Position numbers and translations under genes: made by a program. Below, piece after piece: positions 52,207-62,007 of a stretch of DNA of 64,000 bases (its first letter is position 1; the number at the start of each line of letters is the position of its first letter). A model generated the notes under the pieces. That model made no database searches. It was not told the DNA's origin and saw nothing but the letters and a program-made list of their open reading frames with translations. The stretch comes from Pseudocitrobacter faecalis (GTDB lineage: Bacteria > Pseudomonadota > Gammaproteobacteria > Enterobacterales > Enterobacteriaceae): the NCBI GenBank assembly GCA_003315335.1, contig QNRL01000004.1, forward strand, positions 310,001 through 374,000, in the 5' to 3' direction.

Positions 52207-54843
52207 ATGAGCGACCTTGCGAGAGAAATTACACCGGTCAACATTGAGGAAGAGCTGAAGAGCTCCTATCTGGATTACGCGATGTCGGTCATTGTTGGCC
52301 GTGCGCTGCCGGATGTCCGAGATGGCCTGAAGCCGGTACACCGTCGCGTACTTTACGCCATGAACGTATTGGGCAATGACTGGAACAAAGCCTATAAAAA
52401 ATCTGCCCGTGTCGTTGGTGACGTAATCGGTAAATACCATCCCCATGGTGATTCCGCGGTGTATGACACCATCGTCCGTATGGCGCAGCCGTTTTCACTG
52501 CGTTACATGCTGGTTGACGGCCAGGGTAACTTCGGTTCTATCGACGGCGACTCCGCGGCGGCAATGCGTTATACGGAAATCCGTCTGGCGAAAATTGCCC
52601 ATGAGCTGATGGCCGATCTCGAAAAAGAGACGGTAGACTTCGTGGATAACTATGACGGCACGGAAAAAATTCCGGACGTCATGCCAACGAAAATTCCCAA
52701 CCTGCTGGTCAACGGTTCTTCCGGTATCGCGGTAGGTATGGCGACGAACATTCCGCCACACAACCTCACGGAAGTGATCAATGGCTGTCTGGCCTATATC
52801 GATGATGAAGACATCACCATCGAAGGGCTGATGGAACACATTCCGGGCCCGGACTTCCCGACGGCCGCCATCATCAATGGTCGTCGCGGTATTGAAGAAG
52901 CCTACCGTACCGGTCGTGGCAAAATCTACATCCGTGCTCGCGCGGAAGTGGAAACTGACGCGAAAACTGGCCGCGAAACCATTATCGTGCATGAAATTCC
53001 GTATCAGGTGAACAAAGCGCGCCTGATCGAGAAAATCGCCGAACTGGTGAAAGATAAACGCGTGGAAGGCATCAGCGCGCTGCGTGACGAGTCTGATAAA
53101 GACGGTATGCGTATCGTGATTGAAGTGAAACGTGACGCAGTGGGTGAAGTGGTTCTCAACAACCTCTACTCCCAGACTCAGTTGCAGGTTTCCTTCGGCA
53201 TCAACATGGTGGCACTGCACCATGGCCAGCCGAAGATCATGAATCTGAAAGATATTCTTTCCGCGTTCGTGCGTCACCGTCGCGAAGTGGTGACACGTCG
53301 TACCATTTTCGAACTGCGTAAAGCGCGCGATCGTGCGCACATCCTTGAAGCACTGGCCGTTGCGCTGGCGAACATCGACCCGATCATCGAGCTGATCCGT
53401 CGTGCGCCGACCCCGGCTGAAGCGAAAGCAGGCCTGGTCGCACAGCCGTGGGATCTGGGTAACGTTGCCGCCATGCTGGAACGTGCGGGCGATGACGCCG
53501 CGCGTCCTGAGTGGCTGGAGCCGGAATTCGGCGTTCGTGACGGTAAATACTACCTGACCGAACAGCAGGCGCAGGCGATTCTGGATCTGCGTCTGCAGAA
53601 ACTGACCGGCCTGGAGCATGAAAAACTGCTCGACGAATACAAAGAGCTGCTGGAGCAGATCGCTGAACTGCTGCACATTCTTGGCAGCGCCGATCGTCTG
53701 ATGGAAGTGATCCGCGAAGAGCTGGAGCTGGTGCGTGAGCAGTTTGGCGATAATCGTCGTACAGAAATCACGGCTAACACCGCAGACATCAACATCGAAG
53801 ATCTGATTAGCCAGGAAGATGTTGTCGTGACTCTGTCTCACCAGGGTTACGTCAAATATCAGCCGCTTACCGATTACGAAGCGCAGCGTCGTGGCGGGAA
53901 AGGCAAATCAGCAGCACGCATTAAAGAAGAAGACTTTATCGACCGCCTGCTGGTGGCGAACACCCATGACACGATCCTCTGCTTCTCCAGCCGTGGTCGT
54001 CTGTACTGGATGAAAGTTTATCAGTTGCCGGAAGCCAGCCGTGGCGCGCGTGGTCGTCCGATCGTCAACCTGCTGCCGCTGGAAGCCGACGAACGTATCA
54101 CTGCGATTCTGCCGGTACGCGAGTACGAAGAGGGCGTGAACGTCTTTATGGCGACCGCCAGCGGTACCGTGAAGAAAACGGCGCTGACCGAGTTCAGCCG
54201 TCCGCGTTCTGCCGGTATTATCGCCGTGAACCTGAACGAAGGCGATGAACTGATTGGCGTTGACCTGACGTCCGGTTCCGATGAAGTCATGCTGTTCTCT
54301 GCTGCCGGTAAAGTGGTGCGCTTCAAAGAAGACGCCGTCCGCGCCATGGGGCGTACAGCGACCGGTGTACGTGGCATTAAACTGGCAGGTGAAGACAAAG
54401 TCGTTTCCCTGATCATTCCTCGTGGCGAAGGCGCAATCCTGACCGTTACCCAGAATGGCTATGGTAAACGTACTGCGGCGGAAGAGTATCCGACCAAGTC
54501 ACGCGCGACGCAGGGCGTTATCTCGATCAAAGTGACCGAGCGTAACGGTTCCGTTGTGGGCGCGGTGCAGGTCGACGATTGCGATCAGATAATGATGATC
54601 ACCGATGCCGGTACGCTGGTGCGTACCCGTGTTTCCGAAGTGAGCATCGTCGGTCGTAACACCCAGGGCGTGATCCTCATCCGTACTGCGGAAGATGAAA
54701 ACGTAGTGGGTCTGCAACGTGTGGCTGAACCGGTTGATGACGAAGAACTCGACGCCATTGACGGCAGCGCCGCAGAAGGTGACGATGAAATCGCACCGGA
54801 AACGGACACCGATGACGACGTAGCGGATGACGCTGACGAGTAA
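52207..54843 (+). CDS. gyrA: DNA gyrase subunit A
   Basis: This 878-residue subunit introduces negative supercoils with GyrB. The catalytic tyrosine is Tyr122 ([10 protein letters not shown]). The quinolone-resistance region reads [11 protein letters not shown], with Ser83 and Asp87 both wild type. The C-terminal domain is a six-bladed pinwheel; the GyrA box [10 protein letters not shown] is present near residue 560. The tail is acidic ([20 protein letters not shown]) as in E. coli, three residues longer overall. Confidence 0.99.
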   Translation: MSDLAREITPVNIEEELKSSYLDYAMSVIVGRALPDVRDGLKPVHRRVLYAMNVLGNDWNKAYKKSARVVGDVIGKYHPHGDSAVYDTIVRMAQPFSLRYMLVDGQGNFGSIDGDSAAAMRYTEIRLAKIAHELMADLEKETVDFVDNYDGTEKIPDVMPTKIPNLLVNGSSGIAVGMATNIPPHNLTEVINGCLAYIDDEDITIEGLMEHIPGPDFPTAAIINGRRGIEEAYRTGRGKIYIRARAEVETDAKTGRETIIVHEIPYQVNKARLIEKIAELVKDKRVEGISALRDESDKDGMRIVIEVKRDAVGEVVLNNLYSQTQLQVSFGINMVALHHGQPKIMNLKDILSAFVRHRREVVTRRTIFELRKARDRAHILEALAVALANIDPIIELIRRAPTPAEAKAGLVAQPWDLGNVAAMLERAGDDAARPEWLEPEFGVRDGKYYLTEQQAQAILDLRLQKLTGLEHEKLLDEYKELLEQIAELLHILGSADRLMEVIREELELVREQFGDNRRTEITANTADINIEDLISQEDVVVTLSHQGYVKYQPLTDYEAQRRGGKGKSAARIKEEDFIDRLLVANTHDTILCFSSRGRLYWMKVYQLPEASRGARGRPIVNLLPLEADERITAILPVREYEEGVNVFMATASGTVKKTALTEFSRPRSAGIIAVNLNEGDELIGVDLTSGSDEVMLFSAAGKVVRFKEDAVRAMGRTATGVRGIKLAGEDKVVSLIIPRGEGAILTVTQNGYGKRTAAEEYPTKSRATQGVISIKVTERNGSVVGAVQVDDCDQIMMITDAGTLVRTRVSEVSIVGRNTQGVILIRTAEDENVVGLQRVAEPVDDEELDAIDGSAAEGDDEIAPETDTDDDVADDADE

Positions 54844-54861
54844 ATCGTGAGACGTACCAAT

Positions 54862-54889
54862 AAAGGCCGGTTATAAACCGGCCTTTTTT
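54862..54889 (+). terminator. gyrA terminator
   Basis: AAAGGCCGGTT and AACCGGCCTTT form a strong stem followed by a T-run. Confidence 0.9.
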
Positions 54890-54964
54890 CTGCGTTGCGA
54901 CAAATGGGTTTTCCCGTTACCTTAACCACATCCTGTTAGCCTTTGATGGCGGAGTTTCGCCCCC

Positions 54965-57814
54965 TTGAAATATCTTGTCTCCTTTCGTACGACGCTTAAA
55001 GTCTCACGCTACCTGTTCCGGGCGCTGGCGCTGCTACTCTGGTTGCTGATTGCCCTCGCATCGGTTTTCTATATCGTGAATGCCTTGCATCAGAAAGAGT
55101 CAGAAATACGGCAGGAATTTAATCTGAGTTCCGATCAGGCGCAGCGCTATATTCAGCGTACGTCGGATGTCATCAAAGAGCTGAAGTACATTGCTGAAAA
55201 TCGTCTCACGGCGACGAATGGCGTACTGCCGCCCACGGCGATAAAAGAGAATACCGAAGTCCCTGACTTCGAGCCACTGTTCACCGATTCTGATTGTTCC
55301 GCGCTGGACGATGCGTGGCGCGGCTCGCTGGAGTCGCTTTCCTGGTTTCTGCGCTACTGGCGCGACAATTTCTCCGCCGCCTACGATCTCAACCGCGTCT
55401 TTTTAATTGGCAGTGAAAACCTGTGTATGGCGAATTTTGGCCTGCGGGATATGCCGATTGAACGTAACCAGGCGCTGAAAACCCTGCACGATCGCATCGT
55501 GAAGTACCGTAGTGCGCCGCAGGATGAGAGCGGTAGCAACCTGTTCTGGATAAGCCAGGGCCCGCGCCCGGGCGTTGGCTATTTCTATGCCTTAACGCCG
55601 GTGTATCTGGCAAACCGTTTGCAGGCGCTGCTGGGCGTTGAGCAAACTATTCGCATGGAAAACTTCTTCACGCCGGGTAGCTTGCCAATTGGCGTGACGA
55701 TTCTTGATGAAAACGGCGATTCACTGATTTCGCTCACGGGCCCGGACAGCAAACTGCGTATCGACCAGCGCTGGATGCAGGAACGCGCGTGGTTTGGCTA
55801 CAGCAGCGGCTTCCGTGAACTGGTGTTGAAAAAGAATCTGCCGCCATCGTCGCTCAGCATTGTGTATTCGGTACCGGTTGATTTAGTGCTTGAGCGCATC
55901 CGCATGCTGATCCTCAACGCCGTGCTCCTTAATATCCTGACCGGGGTCGCGCTGTTCACAATGGCGAGAATGTACGAGCGACGGATATTTATTCCTGCCG
56001 AGTCTGACGCTCAACGTCTGGAAGAGCATGAGCAGTTCAATCGTAAAATCGTCGCCTCCGCCCCGGTAGGGATCTGTATTCTGCGTACCCAGGACGGTAC
56101 TAATATCCTGAGTAATGAACTCGCGCATAATTATCTGAATATGCTGACGCATGAAGATCGGCAGCGCTTAACGCAGATTATCTGCGGCCAGCAGGTTAAC
56201 TTTGTCGATGTGTTGACCAGTAACAACACTAACCTGCAAATCAGCTTCGTGCATTCGCGTTATCGCAATGAAAACGTGGCGATTTGCGTGCTGGTTGACG
56301 TCAGTTCGCGCGTCAAAATGGAAGAGTCGTTGCAGGAGATGGCGCAGGCGGCAGAACAGGCCAGCCAGTCGAAATCGATGTTCCTCGCCACCGTCAGCCA
56401 TGAACTGCGCACGCCGCTGTACGGCATCATTGGTAACCTTGATTTGTTGCAAACCAAAGAGTTACCAAAAGGCGTCGGGCGTCTGGTGACGGCAATGAAC
56501 AACTCCTCGAGCCTGCTGCTGAAAATCATCAGCGACATTCTCGATTTCTCGAAAATTGAATCAGAGCAGCTGAAAATCGAGCCGCGCGAATTCTCACCAA
56601 AAGAGGTGATGAATCACATTACCGCCAACTATCTGCCGCTGGTCGTGCGTAAACGGGTTGGAATGTACTGCTTTATCGAGCCAAACGTGCCGCCGCAGAT
56701 GCTTGGCGACCCGATGCGTTTGCAGCAGGTTATCTCCAACATTCTGAGTAATGCCATCAAGTTTACCGATATTGGCTGCATCATTTTGCATCTCAAACGC
56801 GTAGGTGATTACCTGAGTATCAGCATCCGTGATACCGGCGTAGGCATTCCGGCGAAAGAGGTGGTGCGCCTGTTTGACCCGTTCTTCCAGGTCGGAACCG
56901 GCGTGCAGCGTAACTTCCAGGGCACCGGGCTGGGTCTGGCGATTTGTGAGAAACTCATCAATATGATGGACGGTGATATTGCCGTCGACACAGAACCGGG
57001 CATGGGTAGCCAGTTTACGGTGCGTATTCCGCTCTATGGCGCGCAGGCTGCCACGCCGCTGGTGATTGATGCACTGGCGCAAAAACGCTGCTGGCTGGCG
57101 ATTCGCAACGAGTCTCTGTATCAGTTTATTGAAACGCTGCTGACCTGGCACGGCGTGGACGTTCAACGCTACGAAGGTGAAGAACCGGCGCAGGATGATC
57201 TGCTGATAACCGACGATGACCTGGAAAAACCGTGGACGGGCAAGGCGGCGGTGATCTTCTGCCGTCGCCATATCGGGATCCCTCTCGAACGAGCGCCGGG
57301 CGAATGGGTACACAGTATTGTTTCGCCGCACGAGTTAATGACCCTGCTGGGGCGCATTTACCGCATCAAAGTCGGCAACACGGATCACGCAGAGTCTTCA
57401 TCGGCGCACGATGTGACCGCCGACAGCAATGACGATATGATGATCCTTGTGGTGGACGATCATCCTATCAACCGTCGTCTTCTGGCAGATCAGTTGGGTA
57501 CGCTTGGCTATCAGTGCATGACGGCGAATGACGGTGTTGATGCGCTCAATGTGCTGAGCAAGAATCATATTGATATCGTGCTGAGCGACGTCAACATGCC
57601 AAATATGGACGGCTATCGTTTAACACAGCGTATTCGTCAGCTTGGCCTGACGCTGCCGGTTGTCGGCGTGACCGCCAACGCCCTGGCGGAAGAGAAGCAG
57701 CGCTGCCTGGAGTCAGGGATGGATAGCTGCCTGTCAAAACCGGTGACGCTGGATGTGCTGAAGCAAACGCTGGCGGTCTATGCGGCGCGGGTGAGAAAAA
57801 CGCGGGAGTCGTAA
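54965..57814 (+). CDS. rcsC: Hybrid sensor kinase RcsC
   Basis: The protein is 949 residues with a TTG start, the same length as E. coli RcsC. It has TM1 at about 20-41, a periplasmic domain to about 313, TM2 at about 314-335, and a PAS-like linker. HisKA has the phosphoacceptor His near 479 (FLATVSHELRTPLYG), then HATPase (SNAIKFTD, DTGVGIP, GTGLGLAI), the RcsC ABL domain (about 700-805), and a receiver domain with the phosphoaspartate near 875 (IVLSDVNMPNMDG). It autophosphorylates on envelope stress and passes phosphate to RcsD. The ABL region is the most divergent part. It is convergent with rcsDB. Confidence 0.98.
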   Translation: MKYLVSFRTTLKVSRYLFRALALLLWLLIALASVFYIVNALHQKESEIRQEFNLSSDQAQRYIQRTSDVIKELKYIAENRLTATNGVLPPTAIKENTEVPDFEPLFTDSDCSALDDAWRGSLESLSWFLRYWRDNFSAAYDLNRVFLIGSENLCMANFGLRDMPIERNQALKTLHDRIVKYRSAPQDESGSNLFWISQGPRPGVGYFYALTPVYLANRLQALLGVEQTIRMENFFTPGSLPIGVTILDENGDSLISLTGPDSKLRIDQRWMQERAWFGYSSGFRELVLKKNLPPSSLSIVYSVPVDLVLERIRMLILNAVLLNILTGVALFTMARMYERRIFIPAESDAQRLEEHEQFNRKIVASAPVGICILRTQDGTNILSNELAHNYLNMLTHEDRQRLTQIICGQQVNFVDVLTSNNTNLQISFVHSRYRNENVAICVLVDVSSRVKMEESLQEMAQAAEQASQSKSMFLATVSHELRTPLYGIIGNLDLLQTKELPKGVGRLVTAMNNSSSLLLKIISDILDFSKIESEQLKIEPREFSPKEVMNHITANYLPLVVRKRVGMYCFIEPNVPPQMLGDPMRLQQVISNILSNAIKFTDIGCIILHLKRVGDYLSISIRDTGVGIPAKEVVRLFDPFFQVGTGVQRNFQGTGLGLAICEKLINMMDGDIAVDTEPGMGSQFTVRIPLYGAQAATPLVIDALAQKRCWLAIRNESLYQFIETLLTWHGVDVQRYEGEEPAQDDLLITDDDLEKPWTGKAAVIFCRRHIGIPLERAPGEWVHSIVSPHELMTLLGRIYRIKVGNTDHAESSSAHDVTADSNDDMMILVVDDHPINRRLLADQLGTLGYQCMTANDGVDALNVLSKNHIDIVLSDVNMPNMDGYRLTQRIRQLGLTLPVVGVTANALAEEKQRCLESGMDSCLSKPVTLDVLKQTLAVYAARVRKTRES

Positions 57815-57816
57815 GA

Positions 57817-57845
57817 TAAAAAAATCCCCCGGCTGGCCGGGGGAT
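57817..57845 (-). terminator. rcsB terminator (between convergent rcsC and rcsB)
   Basis: ATCCCCCGG and CCGGGGGAT form a near-perfect hairpin; on the minus strand it is followed by seven T. On the plus strand there is no good U-tract. Confidence 0.8.
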
Positions 57846-57855
57846 TCATAGAGCA

Positions 57856-58506
57856 TTACTCTTTATCTGTCGGGGATAGCGTGACAGAGGAGAGATAGTT
57901 CAGCAGAGCAATATCGTTTTCCACACCCAGTTTCATCATCGCTGATTTCTTCTGGCTACTGATGGTCTTGATACTGCGGTTCAGTTTCTTGGCAATCTCG
58001 GTTACCAGGAAGCCTTCCGCGAACAGGCGCAATACTTCGCTCTCTTTGGGTGACAAACGTTTGTCGCCATAGCCGCCAGCGCTGATTTTCTCCAGCAGGC
58101 GAGAGACGCTTTCCGGGGTGAATTTCTTCCCTTTCTGCAACGCGGCCAGCGCTTTCGGCAGGTCGGTTGGCGCACCCTGTTTCAGGACAATACCTTCGAT
58201 ATCCAGATCCAGCACGGCGCTCAGAATCGCCGGGTTGTTATTCATGGTCAGAACGATAATGGAAATGCCCGGGAAATGACGCTTAATGTATTTGATAAGC
58301 GTGATCCCATCGCCATATTTATCGCCCGGCATGGAAAGGTCGGTGATCAGGACATGTGCATCCAGTTTCGGTAAATTGTTAATCAGCGCGGTGGAGTCTT
58401 CAAATTCGCCGACAACGTTGACCCATTCGATTTGTTCCAGTGATTTACGAATACCAAACAGAACTATCGGATGATCATCGGCAATAATTACGTTCATATT
58501 GTTCAT
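57856..58506 (-). CDS. rcsB: Response regulator RcsB
   Basis: The start at 58506 (MNNMNVIIADDHP) gives 216 residues as in E. coli; the longer frame reads back into rcsD and is rejected. The receiver domain has Asp10/Asp11 and phosphoacceptor Asp56 (LITDLSMPGD). The C-terminal LuxR-type HTH (about 145-205; LSPKESEVLRLFAEGFLVTEIA) binds DNA alone, or with RcsA, GadE, BglJ and others. It controls capsule, motility, osmB, rprA and more. It is 16 bases after rcsD. Confidence 0.99.
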   Translation of the reverse strand: MNNMNVIIADDHPIVLFGIRKSLEQIEWVNVVGEFEDSTALINNLPKLDAHVLITDLSMPGDKYGDGITLIKYIKRHFPGISIIVLTMNNNPAILSAVLDLDIEGIVLKQGAPTDLPKALAALQKGKKFTPESVSRLLEKISAGGYGDKRLSPKESEVLRLFAEGFLVTEIAKKLNRSIKTISSQKKSAMMKLGVENDIALLNYLSSVTLSPTDKE

Positions 58507-58522
58507 AATAAAGGCTACCTTG

Positions 58523-61198
58523 CTACAGCAAGCTCTTGACGTAGGCGTCAATGTCGCTGACATATTTTTCTATGGCCGGAGCATCTTTCTCGCGAATTAA
58601 ATGCTCAAGCGTTTCACACAACTGCTTGCCAGGAACCAGGTTAAGCATAGCAAACACCCCCTTCAGGCGGTGGGCTGTCTGTGCCAACGCGGCGAAATCA
58701 CGCGCGTCGCATTCAGTATACAGCCTGCTAACATCTTCCGGTACCGTATCAACAAACAGCGCATAATAGCCGCTGGCCTGAAGTTCGGCGTTTTCATCGC
58801 CGCCAAGAGGTGATTCCGTGACCTCTTCCTGTGCCAGTTGCTCTTCAATAAGCTGAAGGACCGCGTCCTGCATAGCATTACTGATATTAAAGTTAACCCG
58901 CAATTGGCCAGGGCCAATTTTGCGTATCCCAGCTTCATCATCGCTTAAAAGCAAGCCCGAAGCAGTAAGATTAGACGGATTATCTGTTAAAAAGATATCA
59001 AATTCTTGACTCGTCGCTCTTTCGTCCGGCGTGATGCAGGTCGCCCCCCAGCTTTCCAACTGACGCGTCACGATAGTACGAATCTCGTTAGAGGTGATAT
59101 CCACCATGGCAACCACGTCATCCAGCAGGCGCTCTTCCTGTTCGCTATCCTCTTCGCGTGGCGCCATTTTGACGTGCAGTGAGTAACGGGTGCCCAGTGA
59201 TTCGCGCGCTTTAATATTCAGATGTCCACCCAGCTTGCGCGCTAACTGATCGCACAGCCAGAAGGTGAGGGCGTTCGCTTTTCCGTAACGGTCAGACTGC
59301 GTGTCATTCAGGTACGGGAAATGCAAATTGTCGATTTCACCATGGGAGACGCCGTTACCGGTATCCAGAATGCGGAAGGTCAGCCGTTCACCCGCAGACT
59401 CATCGGCGTTCACTTCCAGCGTGATTTTGCCGATTTGCGTGGTGGTCACCGCGTACTGAATCAGCAGCAACAGAATGCGGCGCAAGGCATCGCGATCGCC
59501 ATGACGCTGCTCTTTGGCCGGTAGCTGATTGTTGATCAGCAGTTGCAGGCCTTTACGTTTGATGGCGGGCAGGACTTCAGGCACCACTTCATCAATTAAA
59601 TCCTGTAGCGAGAAGAGTGTGGACGCGCCCTTCCAGCTGTCATTTTCCAGCATATTGGCGAGCTGAATTTCATCCACCAGACGCACCAGCAGATCGGCGT
59701 TGTTCGCCAGCTTCTGGCTTTCGCTGGTATCCATCGCCGCGGCTTCGGCGGCCAGTGTTTTGATCGGCTGCTTTAAGGTGTCGCTGATATTTTGCATAAA
59801 GGCCGCGCGGCCCTGCTGGTTTTTCTCATACAGACGCTGCGCCTGTTTGAGCTTTTTATTCACCAGCACTTCGCGGTCTTGATCGCGAATAATGAAGATC
59901 TGCATCCGAGGTGAGACCTGGCTGCGGAACTGGCGGATTTCGTACAGCTCATTATTAATGGTGGCCTGAATTACGCCCTGATGCTGATCCGCCATGCTGG
60001 TGATATTTTGCAGGTTAAGGTGCGGCAACAGGTGATCGGCGATTTTATTACTGATTAACGTACGGTTCGATTCCTGATCGTGCACCAGCAGCCCTAGCGG
60101 CAGCAGTGACACAATCTCTTCATTGATCGCGCGCAGTAGACGTAGCTCGTTATTCGCGCCGGATACCGGTGCGGAGGCTGCGCTTTTGCGGCCCGTCTGG
60201 TGACGGAACGTGGAGTAACCGAACAGCGCCAGCGCCAGCAGGCCGATATTGAGCAGTAACGGCAGCATGATGTTCTGGAAGGTATCCAGAAGCAGCGTGC
60301 CAAACGGTACCTGCCACACCAGACGCATGCCGGTTGAATTCAGCGACGAAGAGATCTCAATACGCGAACTGTTAAAGTTTATCGCGACGCTATCACTGGG
60401 TTCTTTATCCTGGCTGCGCAGGGCGTTCTGCGAAGGATCCTGCTCCAGTCGGAAACTGTCGAGCGACATCGCCGGCGGCACCAGATCGTTAATCGGCAGA
60501 TCAAACGCCACCACCGTCGCAAGATGTCCCGGCTGGTTAAAGGTGGTGCGTAGGGTGAAGTAATGACCGTTTTGCCACGCCAGGCGGCGCAGGGAAGAGA
60601 AGGTTTCACGTTCGTCCAGCGTGTTCGCCTGCTGGAGCATTTCGGCACGGCGCGAATCGACGATGTTTCCGACCGTCGACTCCTTAAAACCGGAAGAGAG
60701 ATCTTTGAGCGGCAGCGTAGAAATCAGGATCAGACTGTTGTCCTGGCCGTTCAGGTAATACATCGACCACGGGATAGTCTCTGCGCCCCACAGCGTATCG
60801 AGATAAGTGGACATGCGCTGGGTAATTTCCAGCGTCGAGCTGTCGTGGGAACCGAAAATTAGCGCCTCGGTTTTGCGTCGTGGTTTTTCCAGATAGTAGA
60901 CGTCCTGCTTCAGACGCGTTTCCTGTAACCCTTCGCTGGACGTGGCAGTTGAGGGGGCGGCGGCAATGTTGTCGTAAATCTGCCAGGTCGCATAACGCCA
61001 GGTATCAATGCGCTTATGCACAGCGTGGGTCATGTCGACTATCTGATAGCTTTTGTCCTTCAGCCACGCGTTAACCGCGCTCTGAATCATCACGCCCATC
61101 GTTACCAGCAACACGATGATCATTAACAGGAAGAAGCGGGTGATGCTGCCCGGCAGCAGGGAAAATTTACCGGACGTTTTCTTGTCAGACTGACTCAT
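58523..61198 (-). CDS. rcsD: Phosphotransfer protein RcsD
   Basis: ATG 61198 (MSQSDKKTSGKFSLLPGS) gives 891 residues (E. coli 890); the upstream in-frame 65 codons have no homology and cross the promoter. It has TM1 at about 21-42, a periplasmic domain, TM2 at about 308-328, a kinase-like region without the acceptor histidine, an ABL domain, and a C-terminal HPt domain with phosphohistidine His843 (AQTAHRLKGVF). It relays phosphate from RcsC to RcsB. The ribosome-binding site is weak. Confidence 0.98.
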   Translation of the reverse strand: MSQSDKKTSGKFSLLPGSITRFFLLMIIVLLVTMGVMIQSAVNAWLKDKSYQIVDMTHAVHKRIDTWRYATWQIYDNIAAAPSTATSSEGLQETRLKQDVYYLEKPRRKTEALIFGSHDSSTLEITQRMSTYLDTLWGAETIPWSMYYLNGQDNSLILISTLPLKDLSSGFKESTVGNIVDSRRAEMLQQANTLDERETFSSLRRLAWQNGHYFTLRTTFNQPGHLATVVAFDLPINDLVPPAMSLDSFRLEQDPSQNALRSQDKEPSDSVAINFNSSRIEISSSLNSTGMRLVWQVPFGTLLLDTFQNIMLPLLLNIGLLALALFGYSTFRHQTGRKSAASAPVSGANNELRLLRAINEEIVSLLPLGLLVHDQESNRTLISNKIADHLLPHLNLQNITSMADQHQGVIQATINNELYEIRQFRSQVSPRMQIFIIRDQDREVLVNKKLKQAQRLYEKNQQGRAAFMQNISDTLKQPIKTLAAEAAAMDTSESQKLANNADLLVRLVDEIQLANMLENDSWKGASTLFSLQDLIDEVVPEVLPAIKRKGLQLLINNQLPAKEQRHGDRDALRRILLLLIQYAVTTTQIGKITLEVNADESAGERLTFRILDTGNGVSHGEIDNLHFPYLNDTQSDRYGKANALTFWLCDQLARKLGGHLNIKARESLGTRYSLHVKMAPREEDSEQEERLLDDVVAMVDITSNEIRTIVTRQLESWGATCITPDERATSQEFDIFLTDNPSNLTASGLLLSDDEAGIRKIGPGQLRVNFNISNAMQDAVLQLIEEQLAQEEVTESPLGGDENAELQASGYYALFVDTVPEDVSRLYTECDARDFAALAQTAHRLKGVFAMLNLVPGKQLCETLEHLIREKDAPAIEKYVSDIDAYVKSLL

Positions 61199-61231
61199 TG
61201 GCGTGTGTAACCCATCATAACGGCATCTGAA

Positions 61232-61245
61232 TGAGAATATGCTCA
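61232..61245. promoter_or_regulatory. Candidate RcsB/RcsAB box upstream of rcsD
   Basis: TGAGAATATGCTCA, a palindrome 34 bases before the rcsD ATG, matches 10 of 14 positions of the RcsAB consensus TAAGAATATTCCTA. Autoregulation of rcsDB by RcsB has been reported in Salmonella. This site would sit in the leader or promoter. Confidence 0.45.
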
Positions 61246-61586
61246 GACTTAGGTGAGCGTGAAACGTCTTAACCTGTTTTGCGCGGCGAACCCACGTCAA
61301 ATTCTGTGTAACAGGTGAGAGTACAGCAGGCAGTATAAAGGGAACTGTGCCAATTGCCATACTTCCGCGTTTTTCAGCCGCTGAAATGGGCAAATACGCG
61401 CGGCTAATATAGAAGAGGAAAGAGGAAAAGAGGCGTTTTAGTCAGGTAAAAACGGCTGGCATTAAAACGGAATATTTTATGAAAATTATGTTAGCAATTT
61501 GTTATCAGCGCTATGTGTGATTAATTAATGAACGTTATTGTTCACAAGCGTAAGTATGCGAGGATTAAAGTTACGTAAAGAAAGGT
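61246..61586. other. rcsD upstream region, no gene
   Basis: This stretch becomes increasingly AT-rich toward 61586. I see no ORF, repeat or convincing promoter that I could name; the rcsDB promoter must lie in it. Confidence 0.5.
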
Positions 61587-61679
61587 AAAAAAAACCGGAT
61601 GCGATGCATCCGGTGGAAATAGGGGTAAACAGACATTCAGAACTGAATGACGGTAATAAATAAAGTTAATGATGATAGC
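61587..61679 (-). ncRNA. micF: MicF antisense regulatory RNA
   Basis: The minus strand carries a 93-nt RNA starting GCTATCATCATTAACTTTAT, identical to the E. coli MicF 5' seed that pairs with the ompF ribosome-binding region. It ends in a hairpin (ACCGGATGC/GCATCCGGT) and eight U. It lies in the expected place, divergent from ompC and downstream of the shared control region. With Hfq it blocks ompF translation and also targets lrp and others. The terminator stem differs in sequence from E. coli but stays fully paired. Confidence 0.95.
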
Positions 61680-61836
61680 GATATCTATTTTAGTTGCGGG
61701 TGAAACTTTTGTTTTACCATTCAGTGCTATACCTGTAACCAATTTTAAGTTATTGATTATTAGTAGTTATTTTCTGGCTCTTTGTTTATCCGTGCTATTT
61801 TTCTTACCGATTTGTGCGAAAAAAAGTTCCGCAAAA

Positions 61837-61898
61837 TTTACATTTTGAAACATCTATATGGATAAATGAAACACCTTTAAGGTTTTAGTATCATTTTG
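61837..61898 (+). promoter_or_regulatory. Three OmpR binding sites (C1, C2, C3) of ompC
   Basis: C1 (TTTACATTTTGAAACATCTA, 61837-61856) is the E. coli high-affinity site unchanged. C2 (61859-61878, core ATAAATGAAACACC) and C3 (61879-61898, core TTTTAGTATCAT) follow in tandem. OmpR-P fills C1 first and C3 at high osmolarity, activating ompC; the same region also drives micF divergently. Confidence 0.9.
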
Positions 61899-61901
61899 GT
61901 G

Positions 61902-61930
61902 TTGGATTATTCTGCATTTTGCAGCACAAT
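61902..61930 (+). promoter_or_regulatory. ompC core promoter
   Basis: TTGGAT (61902-61907) and CACAAT (61925-61930) are separated by exactly 17 bases directly downstream of OmpR site C3, in the arrangement of the E. coli ompC promoter. The leader is about 70 bases and contains the AGAGGGTTATTAAC ribosome-binding region. Confidence 0.8.
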
Positions 61931-62007
61931 GGGTTTGCCGACTGGTTAATGAGGGTTGACCAGTAAGCAGTGGCATATAAAAAGGCATATAACAGAGGGT
62001 TATTAAC

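Noticed and set aside
52495..53841. 448-codon minus-strand frame opposite gyrA
   Set aside because: Antisense shadow of gyrA.
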